From Chitinophaga eiseniae (GTDB lineage Bacteria > Bacteroidota > Bacteroidia > Chitinophagales > Chitinophagaceae): a DNA stretch of 64,000 bases. A program made the position numbers and the translations under genes. Every line of letters begins with the position of its first letter. Position 1 is the stretch's first letter. The notes under the pieces are model-generated. The model was not told the DNA's origin and searched no databases. It was given only the letters and a program-made list of their open reading frames with translations. Below, one piece after another: positions 17,692 through 26,816 of this stretch. The stretch covers positions 622,516 to 686,515 of the forward strand of contig NZ_FUWZ01000005.1 in NCBI RefSeq assembly GCF_900167135.1, given 5' to 3'.

Positions 17692-18587
17692 CTTTCTTTT
17701 TTTGTTTTTGACGATTTGTAATAGTTCATAGCCGCAATGGAAGCCAGCATCATGATAATGCCCGCTATCTGCACCGGGCTGATGGCTTCATGCAGCACAA
17801 TATAGGCACATAAAACGGCCACCGGAAATTCTACCGTCATCAGGATGGCGCTGGTAGCGGCGCCGATTTTCGGAATACTGGCGGCAAAAAGGGCAGTGGG
17901 TATAGTGGTTCCCACCGCAGCGAGGAATACTGCCCACAAGAGGAACGTGTAATTCAGATGACTGTCGGATACGATCGTGCGGGCATTGACAATAAAAATT
18001 ATCAACGCGGAACCGATCATAATGAGCGTACTTTTGGACTGCCACTTTACTTCTTTGCCCACCCTGCTATTGGCCACAATATACACCGCATAGGTGAAAG
18101 ATGAGGCCAGGGCAAAAGCCATTCCCCGCCAGGAGAAGGACAAAGCCTCCGCCTGGAACAGGTTGCCCGCCATAACGGTACCCACCAGGATAAAGAGCAC
18201 GATGGCCAGCTCCAGCCTGCCCGGCCGCTGCCGGAAAATAAGCCATTCCAGCAATAAACTGAACCAGGTGAACTGCATCAGGATCACAATCGCCAGCGAC
18301 GCAGAAATATAACTTACCGACAGGTAATACAGGAAATTCGTCAGCCCTATAAGGCTTCCTACTAACAACAATGAGATCGCTGACTTCCCCCGCAACTTCA
18401 CCCGGTTAATCTTGCGATTGGAGAACAACAGGGCCACCCCCAGCAGCACCGCAGATATGAGGGACATAGAAAAAGCAATCTCGGCGGCATGATAGCCTGA
18501 TGCATAGGATAGTTTTACGAACGAGGACATCGTTCCGTACATGATCCCTCCCAACAAGACCATGAGCGAATATTTAAAATTTTTCAT
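17688..18587 (-). CDS. EamA-family (DMT) transporter
   Basis: Membrane protein of 299 residues with about ten hydrophobic helices arranged as two EamA repeats (first at about 8-135, second at about 150-290), typical of the drug/metabolite transporter superfamily. The helix SASLAIVILMQFTWFSLLLEWL and the final ISPVQIAGIIMMLASI fit the family. The substrate is unknown; members export amino acids, nucleotides or toxic compounds. The C-terminus is lysine-rich and cytoplasmic. It is translationally coupled to the tRNA-editing gene by a 4-bp overlap, a common but functionally unexplained pairing. Confidence 0.88.
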   Translation of the reverse strand: MKNFKYSLMVLLGGIMYGTMSSFVKLSYASGYHAAEIAFSMSLISAVLLGVALLFSNRKINRVKLRGKSAISLLLVGSLIGLTNFLYYLSVSYISASLAIVILMQFTWFSLLLEWLIFRQRPGRLELAIVLFILVGTVMAGNLFQAEALSFSWRGMAFALASSFTYAVYIVANSRVGKEVKWQSKSTLIMIGSALIIFIVNARTIVSDSHLNYTFLLWAVFLAAVGTTIPTALFAASIPKIGAATSAILMTVEFPVAVLCAYIVLHEAISPVQIAGIIMMLASIAAMNYYKSSKTKKES

Positions 18588-19035
18588 TTCAGGATTTGTC
18601 TGATAAATACTAAAGAATAACCACGTGCTGAGCAGAGGCTAAACAACCCTGAAATATCAGAAAGGAAAACATACGGAAATCTGTTCCCGTCATACAAACG
18701 GGAATATCATGCGTTATCCGGTTATTCAGCCCTTAGGCTACCGGCGGAGGTGTATTGGAAGAGAAAAAACGCTGCATAGTATATTTATATATCCGTTAAA
18801 GATAATAAAAAAATCGGTTGTTCCTGCCCCGCAAGGTAGTAGTTTCATCACAGCATTATCCGGTTGTGCAGCATACGCACCCGTGTGGTAATGGGGAAAG
18901 GCGGCTGGTGCTGCTCTTTGGAGCCGCCTATAATTATAGGCCGGCATATACCGGGAACATATATTGGCAGCAATGCTAAAAAAAGGGAGTTAATAATCCC
19001 TTAATATTCCACTGTTATTTTTGCTTCCATCAAAA
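18588..19035. other. 448-bp intergenic region without a supported gene
   Basis: Upstream of the divergent EamA and sigma-factor genes. It contains short hairpins (arms near 18679 and 18693; a 14-bp palindrome at 18928-18941) but no open frame with protein-like composition; a 60-codon frame at 18709-18891 has no support. It presumably holds both promoters. Confidence 0.6.
19016..19023 (+). promoter_or_regulatory. Candidate -7 promoter element before the ECF sigma gene
   Basis: The sequence TATTTTTG fits the Bacteroidota -7 consensus TAnnTTTG. No convincing TTG element lies 17-23 bp upstream. If used, transcription would start close to 19030, leaving a very short leader and favouring the ATG at 19048 over that at 19036. 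Confidence 0.35.
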
Positions 19036-19641
19036 ATGAGCTGTCTGATGGAAGACTCCACGCTGATTCCAATACTGTTGCACGACTGGCTGGCCGGAAA
19101 TGACCTGCAATTTAAACCACTCTTCGAGTATTATTTCCCCCGGCTGAAACGCTATACCATGAGTTATACCGATGATCCGGCTATCAGCGAGGAACTGGCC
19201 ATGAATGTCATGCTGAAGGTATGGCAGCAGAAATCGAGGATCGCCACGCTCAACGACTTCAACAGCTACCTTTTTACCATGATGCGCCATGAGACGGTGA
19301 GCATGCTGCGCCGTAAAAAAACGCTGATGACACTCAGCGTCCGGGAAGAAGAGGCGCCCGCCACCGAGAACATCAGCGAAACGGTCAGCTACCGGGAACT
19401 GCTCACCCGCTACCACGCTTGCCTCGACAAGCTACCGCCCCGCCGCCGGGAAGCGTTTATCCTTAACCGTGAACGGGGCATGAGCTATGCAGAGATCGCA
19501 GCGCGCCTGAACGTATCCATCTTCACCGTGCAGAATCATATCGCCGCCTCGCTGAAGTTCATCAGGAGAGAACTGCACGACTACGCCGATTTCCTGATGC
19601 TGGCAGCCGTTGTACTAGTGCCAATGTTAACTGAATATTAA
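19036..19641 (+). CDS. ECF RNA polymerase sigma factor (Bacteroides expansion family)
   Basis: Sigma-70-family ECF protein of about 201 residues; ATGs at 19036 and 19048 are both possible starts. Region 2 is seen as LFEYYFPRLKRYTMSYTDD followed by SEELAMNVMLKVWQ. Region 4 is LDKLPPRRREAFILNRERG followed by the helix-turn-helix SYAEIAARLNVSIFTVQNHI. The hydrophobic C-terminus (LMLAAVVLVPML) is common in this group. It is followed by a FecR anti-sigma factor and an STN-bearing SusC, which is the standard cell-surface signalling cascade: ligand import through SusC relieves FecR and lets the sigma factor transcribe the locus. Confidence 0.93.
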   Translation: MSCLMEDSTLIPILLHDWLAGNDLQFKPLFEYYFPRLKRYTMSYTDDPAISEELAMNVMLKVWQQKSRIATLNDFNSYLFTMMRHETVSMLRRKKTLMTLSVREEEAPATENISETVSYRELLTRYHACLDKLPPRRREAFILNRERGMSYAEIAARLNVSIFTVQNHIAASLKFIRRELHDYADFLMLAAVVLVPMLTEY

Positions 19642-19704
19642 TTCCGGTTGCTTCAATAGTTTGACCAGCCATCGGCCGGCGTCCTTAAGGATGAATCGAT
19701 CACT

Positions 19705-20670
19705 ATGGCAGATTTTCAACCGGACAGCCTCCTGCTGACCCGCTATTTCGAAGGTAAGATTTCCGATCCCGCTACCCGCGCGGTTATTGAGGCATATATC
19801 GTCAGCGGTAAAGACGCGGCGTTTGTACAAGCCTGTATGGAAGCAGCATGGGCCGGCGCCAGTTCCGCAACGCCTGACAAGGCTTCTGATAATGACTGGC
19901 AACAGTTCCGCCGCCTGGCAGGCATCACTGCCCAACGCCGGATGCTATACCCGCAGATCGCGGCAGCCGCTACGCTGCTGTTGCTCGTAACAGTGGCCAC
20001 ATGGCTGTTTTTTAAGCCCAGGCCCCGGCAGCCGGCACTGGCCTGGCACACCATCACCGCAGCGCCGGGAACACCCCGCCAGGTGCAGCTGCCGGACGGC
20101 TCCCAGGCCACCATTTTCCCCGGTTCCGCTATTAGTTATGTTCCTGCATTTAATGCCGCCATCCGCGAGGTCCGCCTCTCCGGCCGCGCTTTTTTTAATA
20201 TCACCTCCGCTGCTGACCGGCCATTCCTCGTCACCTCCGGGAAATATACCACACAGGTGCTGGGTACCGCTTTTGAGGTAGATGACCGGAGCCGGCTTAC
20301 CGTAACGCTCCTCTCCGGAAAAGTAAGACTGTTAGGCTACCATGGTCAACGGCTCACCGATCTCCAGCCTCAGCAACAGGTCATCGTCGACAAACAGGCC
20401 GGAAGCTTCCGCCTGGCTGCTGTAGCCGCCGATGCAGCCACCAGCTGGACCACCGGCCAGCTCACCTTCGATCAGGAGAAATTAAATGCCGTCTGCGAGG
20501 ACTTGCAGCAATGGTATAACGTAAAAATCCGTATCACCGGAAAAGAACTACTGCAAAAGCGTATCACCGCAGAGTTCAAACAGCTGCCGCTGCCCGCGGT
20601 AATGGACATCCTCTCCCAGACCGCAGGGTTCCGGTACCGGCAGGAAAAAGATACCATCGTGATCTACTGA
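19705..20670 (+). CDS. FecR-family anti-sigma factor
   Basis: Inner-membrane regulator of 321 residues. A short cytoplasmic N-terminal region (about 1-85) would bind the sigma factor. One transmembrane helix lies at about 91-107 (AAAATLLLLVTVATWLFF). The periplasmic FecR domain covers about 115-215 with LPDGSQATIFPGSAISY and VLGTAFEVDD, and the C-terminal DUF4974-like domain ends with a FDQEKLNAVCEDLQQWYNV helix. This layout is standard for the Bacteroidota FecR proteins that read out the STN domain of the neighbouring SusC. The sigma gene lies 63 bp upstream. Confidence 0.93.
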   Translation: MADFQPDSLLLTRYFEGKISDPATRAVIEAYIVSGKDAAFVQACMEAAWAGASSATPDKASDNDWQQFRRLAGITAQRRMLYPQIAAAATLLLLVTVATWLFFKPRPRQPALAWHTITAAPGTPRQVQLPDGSQATIFPGSAISYVPAFNAAIREVRLSGRAFFNITSAADRPFLVTSGKYTTQVLGTAFEVDDRSRLTVTLLSGKVRLLGYHGQRLTDLQPQQQVIVDKQAGSFRLAAVAADAATSWTTGQLTFDQEKLNAVCEDLQQWYNVKIRITGKELLQKRITAEFKQLPLPAVMDILSQTAGFRYRQEKDTIVIY

Positions 20671-20679
20671 AATATTAAA

Positions 20680-20699
20680 CGCCCCGGTGCAACGGGGCG
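20680..20699 (+). terminator. GC-rich hairpin between fecR and susC
   Basis: A seven-bp GC stem (arms 20680-20686 and 20693-20699, loop GTGCAA) lies 10 bp after the FecR stop and is followed by CTTAAAA rather than a strong T-run. It could partly separate regulatory-gene transcription from the structural genes; the susC start is 87 bp further on. Confidence 0.5.
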
Positions 20700-20785
20700 C
20701 TTAAAATAGCAACTGACGGGTTTGTCAGCCAAGTAACCTGAAATGCAGGCATAAACCACCTGCACCTAAAATCAATTGTAAAATA

Positions 20786-23700
20786 ATGAAAACATTTTTA
20801 TTGCATCGGATACTGATGCTGTTTTTTCTCCTGTCGGTCAGCAGCCGGCTGCTGGCGCAGCAGGACCGCACGCTGAATTTCAGCAGCGGCACACTGACGG
20901 TAAGGCAGTTTATCCAGCAGATGAAAAGCCAGCAGCAACTGCAGGTAACGTTCGATGAAGAAGTCAATGCCCTGCTATCCCGTACCGTCAACGTCCGTAA
21001 ACACACCGCCACCCTGAAAGAAGCCCTCGGCTGGCTGGCTACGGACGTGTCCATACAATGCCGCATCGTGAATAACTACGCTATCCTCAGTGTAGCCCCT
21101 ACCGTTAAAAAACAGGATGCGCCGCCAGCTGCGCCTGCTATGGAGTTGCCACCACCTTCCACCAAAGCGCTGGGAGAAGTAGTGGTAACGGCGCTGGGCA
21201 TCAAAAAAGCAGAACGTAACCTGGGCTATTCCATCTCCCAGCTCTCTTCAAAAGAGGTGAGCGATGTACCACAGCCCAATGTGATGAACAGCCTGGCCGC
21301 ACGCGTGCCGGGCGTCAGCATCCGCAGCACCGGCTCCGATCCCGGCTCCAGCGTGATGGTCACCATCCGCGGACAATCCTCTATCAGCAAAGACAACCAA
21401 CCCTTATACGTGATCGACGGAGTGCCCGTGGCGCCCGCCATCCAGAACCCCGCACAGGCGGTAGACGGCAAACAGACCGTTGACTACGGCAGCCCTATCA
21501 GCGACATCAGCGCCGACGATATCGCCAGCATCACCGTACTGAAAGGCGCCAGCGCCGCCGCGCTTTACGGCAGCCGCGCCGGTTCCGGCGTGATCCTCAT
21601 CACCACCAAATCCGGCGCCGCCAAAAAGGGCCTCGGCGTCAGCTTTAACTCCACCGCGATGTTCGATAAAGCGTGGATGTTCCCCCACTTCCAGAACGAA
21701 TTCGGTAGCGGCGACTGGGCCGGAACAGATAATACCCTCAGCACTTCCGCATGGGGACCCAAACTGAACACCGGCCGTAAACTGGTACAGTGGAACAGCT
21801 CCCTCGATGAAAACGGTAAACCAGTGCCCCTGGAATGGAAAGCCTATCCCAACCGCGTGAAAGACTTCTTCCGCACCGGCCGCACCATCACCAACAATAT
21901 CGCCGTGTCTAAAAGCGGCGACGCCGGCAACTTCAGGATCTCCTACGCCAACATGCAGAACCAGGGCATCGTTCCCAATACAGACCTGAAACGCAATAAC
22001 CTCACTTTCTCCGGCACCTACCATCTCAATAAATCCATCCATGTCAGCAGCAACATCGCCTATACGAACAGCACCAGCGATAACCGCCCCTCTGCCTACA
22101 CGGAAAGCGTGACCATGCAAACGTATAAACTGGCGCCCAACGTAGATATCCACGCCCTGCGCAACTACTGGGTACCGGGAAAAGAAGACCTGCAGCAGTA
22201 CAATCCCTATAGCAGCGACGATAACCCATACCTGATCGCCTACGAAGAAACCAACAGTTATAACCGTAACCGTATCACAGGCAACGTACAGGTGCAGCTG
22301 GACCTCCGGAAAGACCTGAGCCTGATGCTGCGCACCGGGCTGGATTATTATTCCCTGTCGGAAGACCAGAAACGGCCGTTCAGCGCGAAAAGAAACCCTA
22401 AAGGCGCTTTCGTGTTGGGAAACAGTCAGTTCAGGGAACAGAACAGCGACTTCCTGCTGACTTACAAACCGGAACTGAAAAATAATTTTAAACTCTCTGT
22501 CGCCGTAGGCGGCAACCGCATGGACCAGCAGCAGCAGTCCAACCAGCAGTCAGCCGGAAGCCTTACCCTGCCGGGCATCTACAACCTCTCAAATGCAGCT
22601 GCCGGATCGGTGATCAACACACAGTCACGGTCGCATAAACGTATCAACAGCATCTACGGGATGAGTGAGATCAGCTATAATGATTATCTCTTCCTGAACC
22701 TTACTGCGAGAAATGACTGGAGCAGCACACTGCCTGCGTCCAACAACTCCTATTTTTACCCCTCCGTATCTGTGAGCGCTATTCTTTCAGAGATGCTGAA
22801 CATCCAATGGCGGCAACTGTCTTACCTTAAATTAAGAGCCAACTGGTCGCAGGTAGGCGCTGACACCGACCCTTATCAGCTGTTCAATACCGTACCTTTC
22901 GATACCGACTGGGGCACCGTAAAACGCGCCACCATCAGCTTCAGCCAGCGTAACAGCCTGCTGAAACCGGAGATCGCCACTTCCTACGAAGGAGGGCTGG
23001 ACGTCAGCTTCTTCAAAGACCGTTTAGGCCTGAACGTTACCTGGTATAAAACCAACAACAGGAACCAGATCATCCAGGTGCCCACCACCATCGCCTCCGG
23101 CGCCAGCAGTATGCTCATCAATGCGGGCAATATCCAGAACAGCGGCTGGGAGATAGCACTGAACACCGTGCCCGTAAAGGGAAGGTTCACCTGGAAGTCT
23201 GATATCAATTTTACCCGTAACCAGAACAAGGTCATCTCGCTCACACCCGCTGTGACCAGCTACATGCTGGGCAGCACCGACGGCAGCAATATCGTCTACC
23301 TGATAAAAGAAGGCACCAAAATGGGAGATTTCTATAGCAGAAGCTGGGTGAAAGTAAAAGAAGGCCCCTACGCCGGACAAGCCCTGCTGAACAGTAACGG
23401 GTTGCAGCGACAAGACCCGGAACTGGTGAAGATCGGTAACTATAACCCGGACTTTATGGTGGGCTTCAACAACAACTTCCATTATAAAAACCTGACGGTG
23501 AACTTCCTGATCGACTGGCGCCAGGGCGGGTCCTATTACTCTTATGTGGCCAAAAGCCTTATACAGGACGGTCGTACCACGAATACGCTGTATGGAAGGG
23601 ATGCAGCACATGGCGGTCTTACCTGGACAGACGCCAACGGCGTTAAGCGCGACGACGGTATGCTCATGGAAGGGGTGATCGACAAAGGAAACGGTACCTA

Positions 23701-24034
23701 CAAGCCCAACGATGTCATCATCGCCGCTGCCGATTATTACGATAACAAATACTGGAAATACTACGAGAACGAAACCTACAGCGCCACTTACGTGAAGCTG
23801 AAAGAAGTGTCCGTTACCTATGCCTTCGGCCGTAATGTGATGCGTCGTATTCCTTTCCTCAGCAACCTGTCACTTTCCCTGATCGGTAATAACCTGTACA
23901 CCTGGACCGCAGCCAATAACGGCTATGATCCGGAAATTACGATGAGCCTCTCCAACCAGCGCTATCAGGGCGTAGGCCACTGGACGCTGCCGGGAACAAG
24001 ATCTTATGGCGCTAAACTGAGTTGCAATTTTTAA
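20786..24034 (+). CDS. SusC/RagA-family TonB-dependent transporter with STN signalling domain
   Basis: Outer-membrane protein of 1082 residues. Signal peptide at 1-25, then an STN domain at about 30-100 (LNFSSGTLTVRQFIQQM) that contacts FecR. The TonB-box-like GEVVVTALGIKKAE is at about 130, followed by the plug (VMNSLAARVPGVSIR, PLYVIDGVPV, ITVLKGASAAALYGSRAGSGVI), then the 22-strand barrel ending in YGAKLSCNF. The usual carboxypeptidase-regulatory-like beta-sandwich between STN and plug appears to be missing, only a proline-rich linker being present. Genes for a SusD lipoprotein and two phosphatases follow at 12, 13 and -4 bp, so the imported nutrient is probably a phosphate ester or its product. 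Confidence 0.95.
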   Translation: MKTFLLHRILMLFFLLSVSSRLLAQQDRTLNFSSGTLTVRQFIQQMKSQQQLQVTFDEEVNALLSRTVNVRKHTATLKEALGWLATDVSIQCRIVNNYAILSVAPTVKKQDAPPAAPAMELPPPSTKALGEVVVTALGIKKAERNLGYSISQLSSKEVSDVPQPNVMNSLAARVPGVSIRSTGSDPGSSVMVTIRGQSSISKDNQPLYVIDGVPVAPAIQNPAQAVDGKQTVDYGSPISDISADDIASITVLKGASAAALYGSRAGSGVILITTKSGAAKKGLGVSFNSTAMFDKAWMFPHFQNEFGSGDWAGTDNTLSTSAWGPKLNTGRKLVQWNSSLDENGKPVPLEWKAYPNRVKDFFRTGRTITNNIAVSKSGDAGNFRISYANMQNQGIVPNTDLKRNNLTFSGTYHLNKSIHVSSNIAYTNSTSDNRPSAYTESVTMQTYKLAPNVDIHALRNYWVPGKEDLQQYNPYSSDDNPYLIAYEETNSYNRNRITGNVQVQLDLRKDLSLMLRTGLDYYSLSEDQKRPFSAKRNPKGAFVLGNSQFREQNSDFLLTYKPELKNNFKLSVAVGGNRMDQQQQSNQQSAGSLTLPGIYNLSNAAAGSVINTQSRSHKRINSIYGMSEISYNDYLFLNLTARNDWSSTLPASNNSYFYPSVSVSAILSEMLNIQWRQLSYLKLRANWSQVGADTDPYQLFNTVPFDTDWGTVKRATISFSQRNSLLKPEIATSYEGGLDVSFFKDRLGLNVTWYKTNNRNQIIQVPTTIASGASSMLINAGNIQNSGWEIALNTVPVKGRFTWKSDINFTRNQNKVISLTPAVTSYMLGSTDGSNIVYLIKEGTKMGDFYSRSWVKVKEGPYAGQALLNSNGLQRQDPELVKIGNYNPDFMVGFNNNFHYKNLTVNFLIDWRQGGSYYSYVAKSLIQDGRTTNTLYGRDAAHGGLTWTDANGVKRDDGMLMEGVIDKGNGTYKPNDVIIAAADYYDNKYWKYYENETYSATYVKLKEVSVTYAFGRNVMRRIPFLSNLSLSLIGNNLYTWTAANNGYDPEITMSLSNQRYQGVGHWTLPGTRSYGAKLSCNF

Positions 24035-24046
24035 TTCATTCATATC

Positions 24047-25516
24047 ATGAAACCATATAAAATAATGATAGGTCTGCTGACGGTACTAACGTTTACCGGC
24101 TGCACGAAAGACTTCGGGGATATCAATACCAACCCCAACAATCCGTCCGTTACCCGGCCGGAATACCATCTGACAGAAGCGATCACCCAAACAGCCTATG
24201 CGTATGCGGAGAACGGATTTGCCAGAAGACCGGCAGCGCTGGGCAGGTACATCACCCTGATCAGGAATAACGATTATGAACTGTTCCGCTGGACGGCCGT
24301 AGACTGGTCGGACATCTACCAGCGCGCAATGATCGTGAAGACTATGCAAAAGGAAGCTGCCGATATGAAACAACCGGCCTACGTGGCGGCGGGCAAAGTG
24401 CTGATGGCATTTAACATCGCCTACCTGACGGACCTCTACGGAGATGTGCCTTACTCGAAAGCACTGCAATCAGTGGAGAACGGTAACATCAAACCTACCT
24501 ACGACAAACAGGAAGATATCTACGGCAGTCTCCTGAATCTGCTGAAAGAAGCCAACGCTGAATTGAAAAACAATGGCGCCGGTATTGACACAAAGGCTGA
24601 CGCCATGTTCGCGGGAGATGCCCTGAAGTGGCGTAAACTGGCTAACTCCCTGCGTTTGCGGATGCTGCTCCGTTGCTCCAAAAACTATCCCGCTGCCTGG
24701 ACAGAGATGCAGACCATCCTGAACAATAAAGCAGACTACCCGGTCATGGAAAGTAACGCCGATAATGCTGAAGTAGGTTATCTGGGAGTGAAAAAAGATG
24801 ACAGCTGGGCCGGCGGACCGCTGAATATGATTGATAATGATTTTCAGAAAACGAAGGCCAGCAAGGAACTGGTGGATGCGTTGTTGTCCCGTAATGACCC
24901 CAGGCTGGAACTGTGGATCGCTCCGGTGAGCAGTACAGAAGGCGCCACCATCGACAAAAATAAATACGTAGGTATCCCGCACGCCTATACGAACCCGGGC
25001 GATTATAACGGAGGTGAAGCACACCAGTCTACTTTGTCTTCTTTCTTCAGACAGAATAAGCCGGCCACCTACAAAGCCAGCCTGATGTTGTATGCGGAAG
25101 TATGTTTCATTATCGCGGAAGCGATACAGTCCGGCAAGGTGACCATGGCGGGTACTACAGCAGAGGACATGTATAACAGCGGCATCAGATCTTCCATGGA
25201 ATATTATGGCGTGCAGGCGGAAGCGCAACAGCGTAAGTACTATGAGCAGTCCATCGTGAAATACAATGGCACGCTGGAGCAGCTGATCACCCAGAAATGG
25301 ATCGCCATGACATTCCGTGGCGCCGAAGGATGGTTTGATTTCCGTCGTACCGGTTACCCGGCGTTTGTGGTTGGCCCGATGGCTTTCCAGAAGACTTTCC
25401 CGGTAAGATATGCCTGGCCTATGACGGAGCAGGATGTGAACCTGGACAACTATCACGCGGCTATTAAGGTATTTGGCGCGGATGATATCAACACAAAAAT
25501 GTGGTACCTGAGATAA
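24047..25516 (+). CDS. SusD/RagB-family nutrient-binding lipoprotein
   Basis: Surface lipoprotein of 489 residues; the lipobox FTGC places the acylated cysteine at residue 19, followed by TKDFGDINTNPN, typical of the SusD-like-2 family. The helical TPR-rich core includes VAAGKVLMAFNIAYLTDLYGDVPYS, and the late region has the common EVCFIIAEA and GWFDFRRTGYP motifs. It would form the lid of the SusC transporter encoded 12 bp upstream and capture the substrate. The exact ligand is unknown; two phosphatase genes downstream suggest an organophosphate. Confidence 0.95.
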   Translation: MKPYKIMIGLLTVLTFTGCTKDFGDINTNPNNPSVTRPEYHLTEAITQTAYAYAENGFARRPAALGRYITLIRNNDYELFRWTAVDWSDIYQRAMIVKTMQKEAADMKQPAYVAAGKVLMAFNIAYLTDLYGDVPYSKALQSVENGNIKPTYDKQEDIYGSLLNLLKEANAELKNNGAGIDTKADAMFAGDALKWRKLANSLRLRMLLRCSKNYPAAWTEMQTILNNKADYPVMESNADNAEVGYLGVKKDDSWAGGPLNMIDNDFQKTKASKELVDALLSRNDPRLELWIAPVSSTEGATIDKNKYVGIPHAYTNPGDYNGGEAHQSTLSSFFRQNKPATYKASLMLYAEVCFIIAEAIQSGKVTMAGTTAEDMYNSGIRSSMEYYGVQAEAQQRKYYEQSIVKYNGTLEQLITQKWIAMTFRGAEGWFDFRRTGYPAFVVGPMAFQKTFPVRYAWPMTEQDVNLDNYHAAIKVFGADDINTKMWYLR

Positions 25517-25529
25517 GAACGATTGCTAT

Positions 25530-26816
25530 ATGGAAAAGAAAGTATTAGGGAGAAGGAATTTCCTGGGAGGGATACTGAAAGCCGGCGCCTTGCTGCCGCT
25601 GGCAGGAACACCGGTATTATCTGCGGTGGCGGCGCCGGTGGAAGGAGGGGCTTACAAAGCGTCAAGCGTTCCTGACCGGATTATTCTGAATATTACAAAA
25701 GATCCATCTACCATGGCGGCCATCACCTGGCGTTCAAACACCGCTGCCACGGCATATGTGGAATACGCTACAGCAGACGCCCGTCCGGCCTTTGCAGCGA
25801 AGGCTACGCGGGTCACTGCAAAAGCGGCGCCGCTGCCGGATGTATGTCATCATAGCTTCATACTGACAGGACTGCAGCCGGATACGCTGTACACCTACCG
25901 CGTGGGCAACGATAACGGCTGGAGCGAATGGCTCCAGTTCCGCACGGCCGCCGCCGCCGGGAAGTTGTCCTTTATTTATCTGGGCGATGCGCAGGTGGGC
26001 ATCAGGCCTTTCTGGAGCCGCGTGGTCCGGAAAGCCTATGCACAGTTGCCTGACGCGCAGCTGATCATCCATGCCGGTGATCTTGTCAACCGTGCCAACA
26101 ACGACGATGAATGGGGACAATGGTTCGAAGCCGGCGGGTATATCCACGGGAGCGTACCGTCGCTGGTAACACCGGGCAACCACGAATACACGCACGAAGA
26201 TGGTTTACCGCACCTGTCCGTTCACTGGAAAAAGCAGTTTACCCTGCCGGAAAATGGCACCGGCCTCGATGAACTGGAAGGCTCCGTTTTTTATACAGAC
26301 ATACAGGGCGTACGATTTATCAGCCTCAATACCATGATGATGGAAGAAGCCACTTCGGATTCGCTCCTTCATGCGCAGCAGCAGTGGCTGGAGCAAACGC
26401 TTGTATCCAACCCGCACCCGTGGACCGTGGTAACCATGCATCATCCTGTTTTCTCTACAAAAAAAGGCAGGAGCAACGAAAAAGTTAAAACATGGTTTAA
26501 ACCGCTTTTTGATAAGTATAAGGTAGACATCGTGCTGCAGGGACATGATCATGCCTATGGCAGGGGAATGCAGCAGGTTGCTCCTTACGGTACCGCCTAT
26601 GTGGTGTCTGTAAGCGGGTCCAAAATGTATGACTACGAGAAAATGGAATGGGCCGATATCGTTACCGGGCATCTGCAGATGTACCATCTCATCACTATCG
26701 ATCGGCACCGTCTTGACTTCAGGGCCTATCTCGCCACCGGTGAGCTGTTCGATGCCTTTGTGCTGGAGAAACGCGCCGGTAAACTTAACAAATTCAAAGA
26801 CAACAGACCTTCATGA
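25530..26816 (+). CDS. Purple-acid-phosphatase-like metallophosphoesterase with Tat signal
   Basis: Exported phosphoesterase of 428 residues. The N-terminus has a twin-arginine signal (RRNFLGG at residues 8-14). Residues about 45-145 form the fibronectin-III-like N-terminal domain of purple acid phosphatases (DTLYTYRVGNDNGWSEW). The catalytic domain carries all metal-binding motifs: GDAQ, GDLVNRANNDDEW, GNHEY, a histidine in MHHPVFS and QGHDHAYGR. It should release phosphate from esters in the periplasm or at the surface. The gene lies 13 bp after susD and overlaps the next phosphatase gene by 4 bp, so all four are one transcription unit. Tat export suggests metal loading in the cytoplasm. 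Confidence 0.93.
   Translation: MEKKVLGRRNFLGGILKAGALLPLAGTPVLSAVAAPVEGGAYKASSVPDRIILNITKDPSTMAAITWRSNTAATAYVEYATADARPAFAAKATRVTAKAAPLPDVCHHSFILTGLQPDTLYTYRVGNDNGWSEWLQFRTAAAAGKLSFIYLGDAQVGIRPFWSRVVRKAYAQLPDAQLIIHAGDLVNRANNDDEWGQWFEAGGYIHGSVPSLVTPGNHEYTHEDGLPHLSVHWKKQFTLPENGTGLDELEGSVFYTDIQGVRFISLNTMMMEEATSDSLLHAQQQWLEQTLVSNPHPWTVVTMHHPVFSTKKGRSNEKVKTWFKPLFDKYKVDIVLQGHDHAYGRGMQQVAPYGTAYVVSVSGSKMYDYEKMEWADIVTGHLQMYHLITIDRHRLDFRAYLATGELFDAFVLEKRAGKLNKFKDNRPS

Noticed and set aside
18709..18891. 60-codon frame in the gap before the sigma factor
   Set aside because: Mixed, low-quality composition with no motif, no promoter and no conserved neighbour.
24470..25456. Minus-strand open frame of 328 codons
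   Set aside because: Antisense to the SusD gene and without any protein-family feature.
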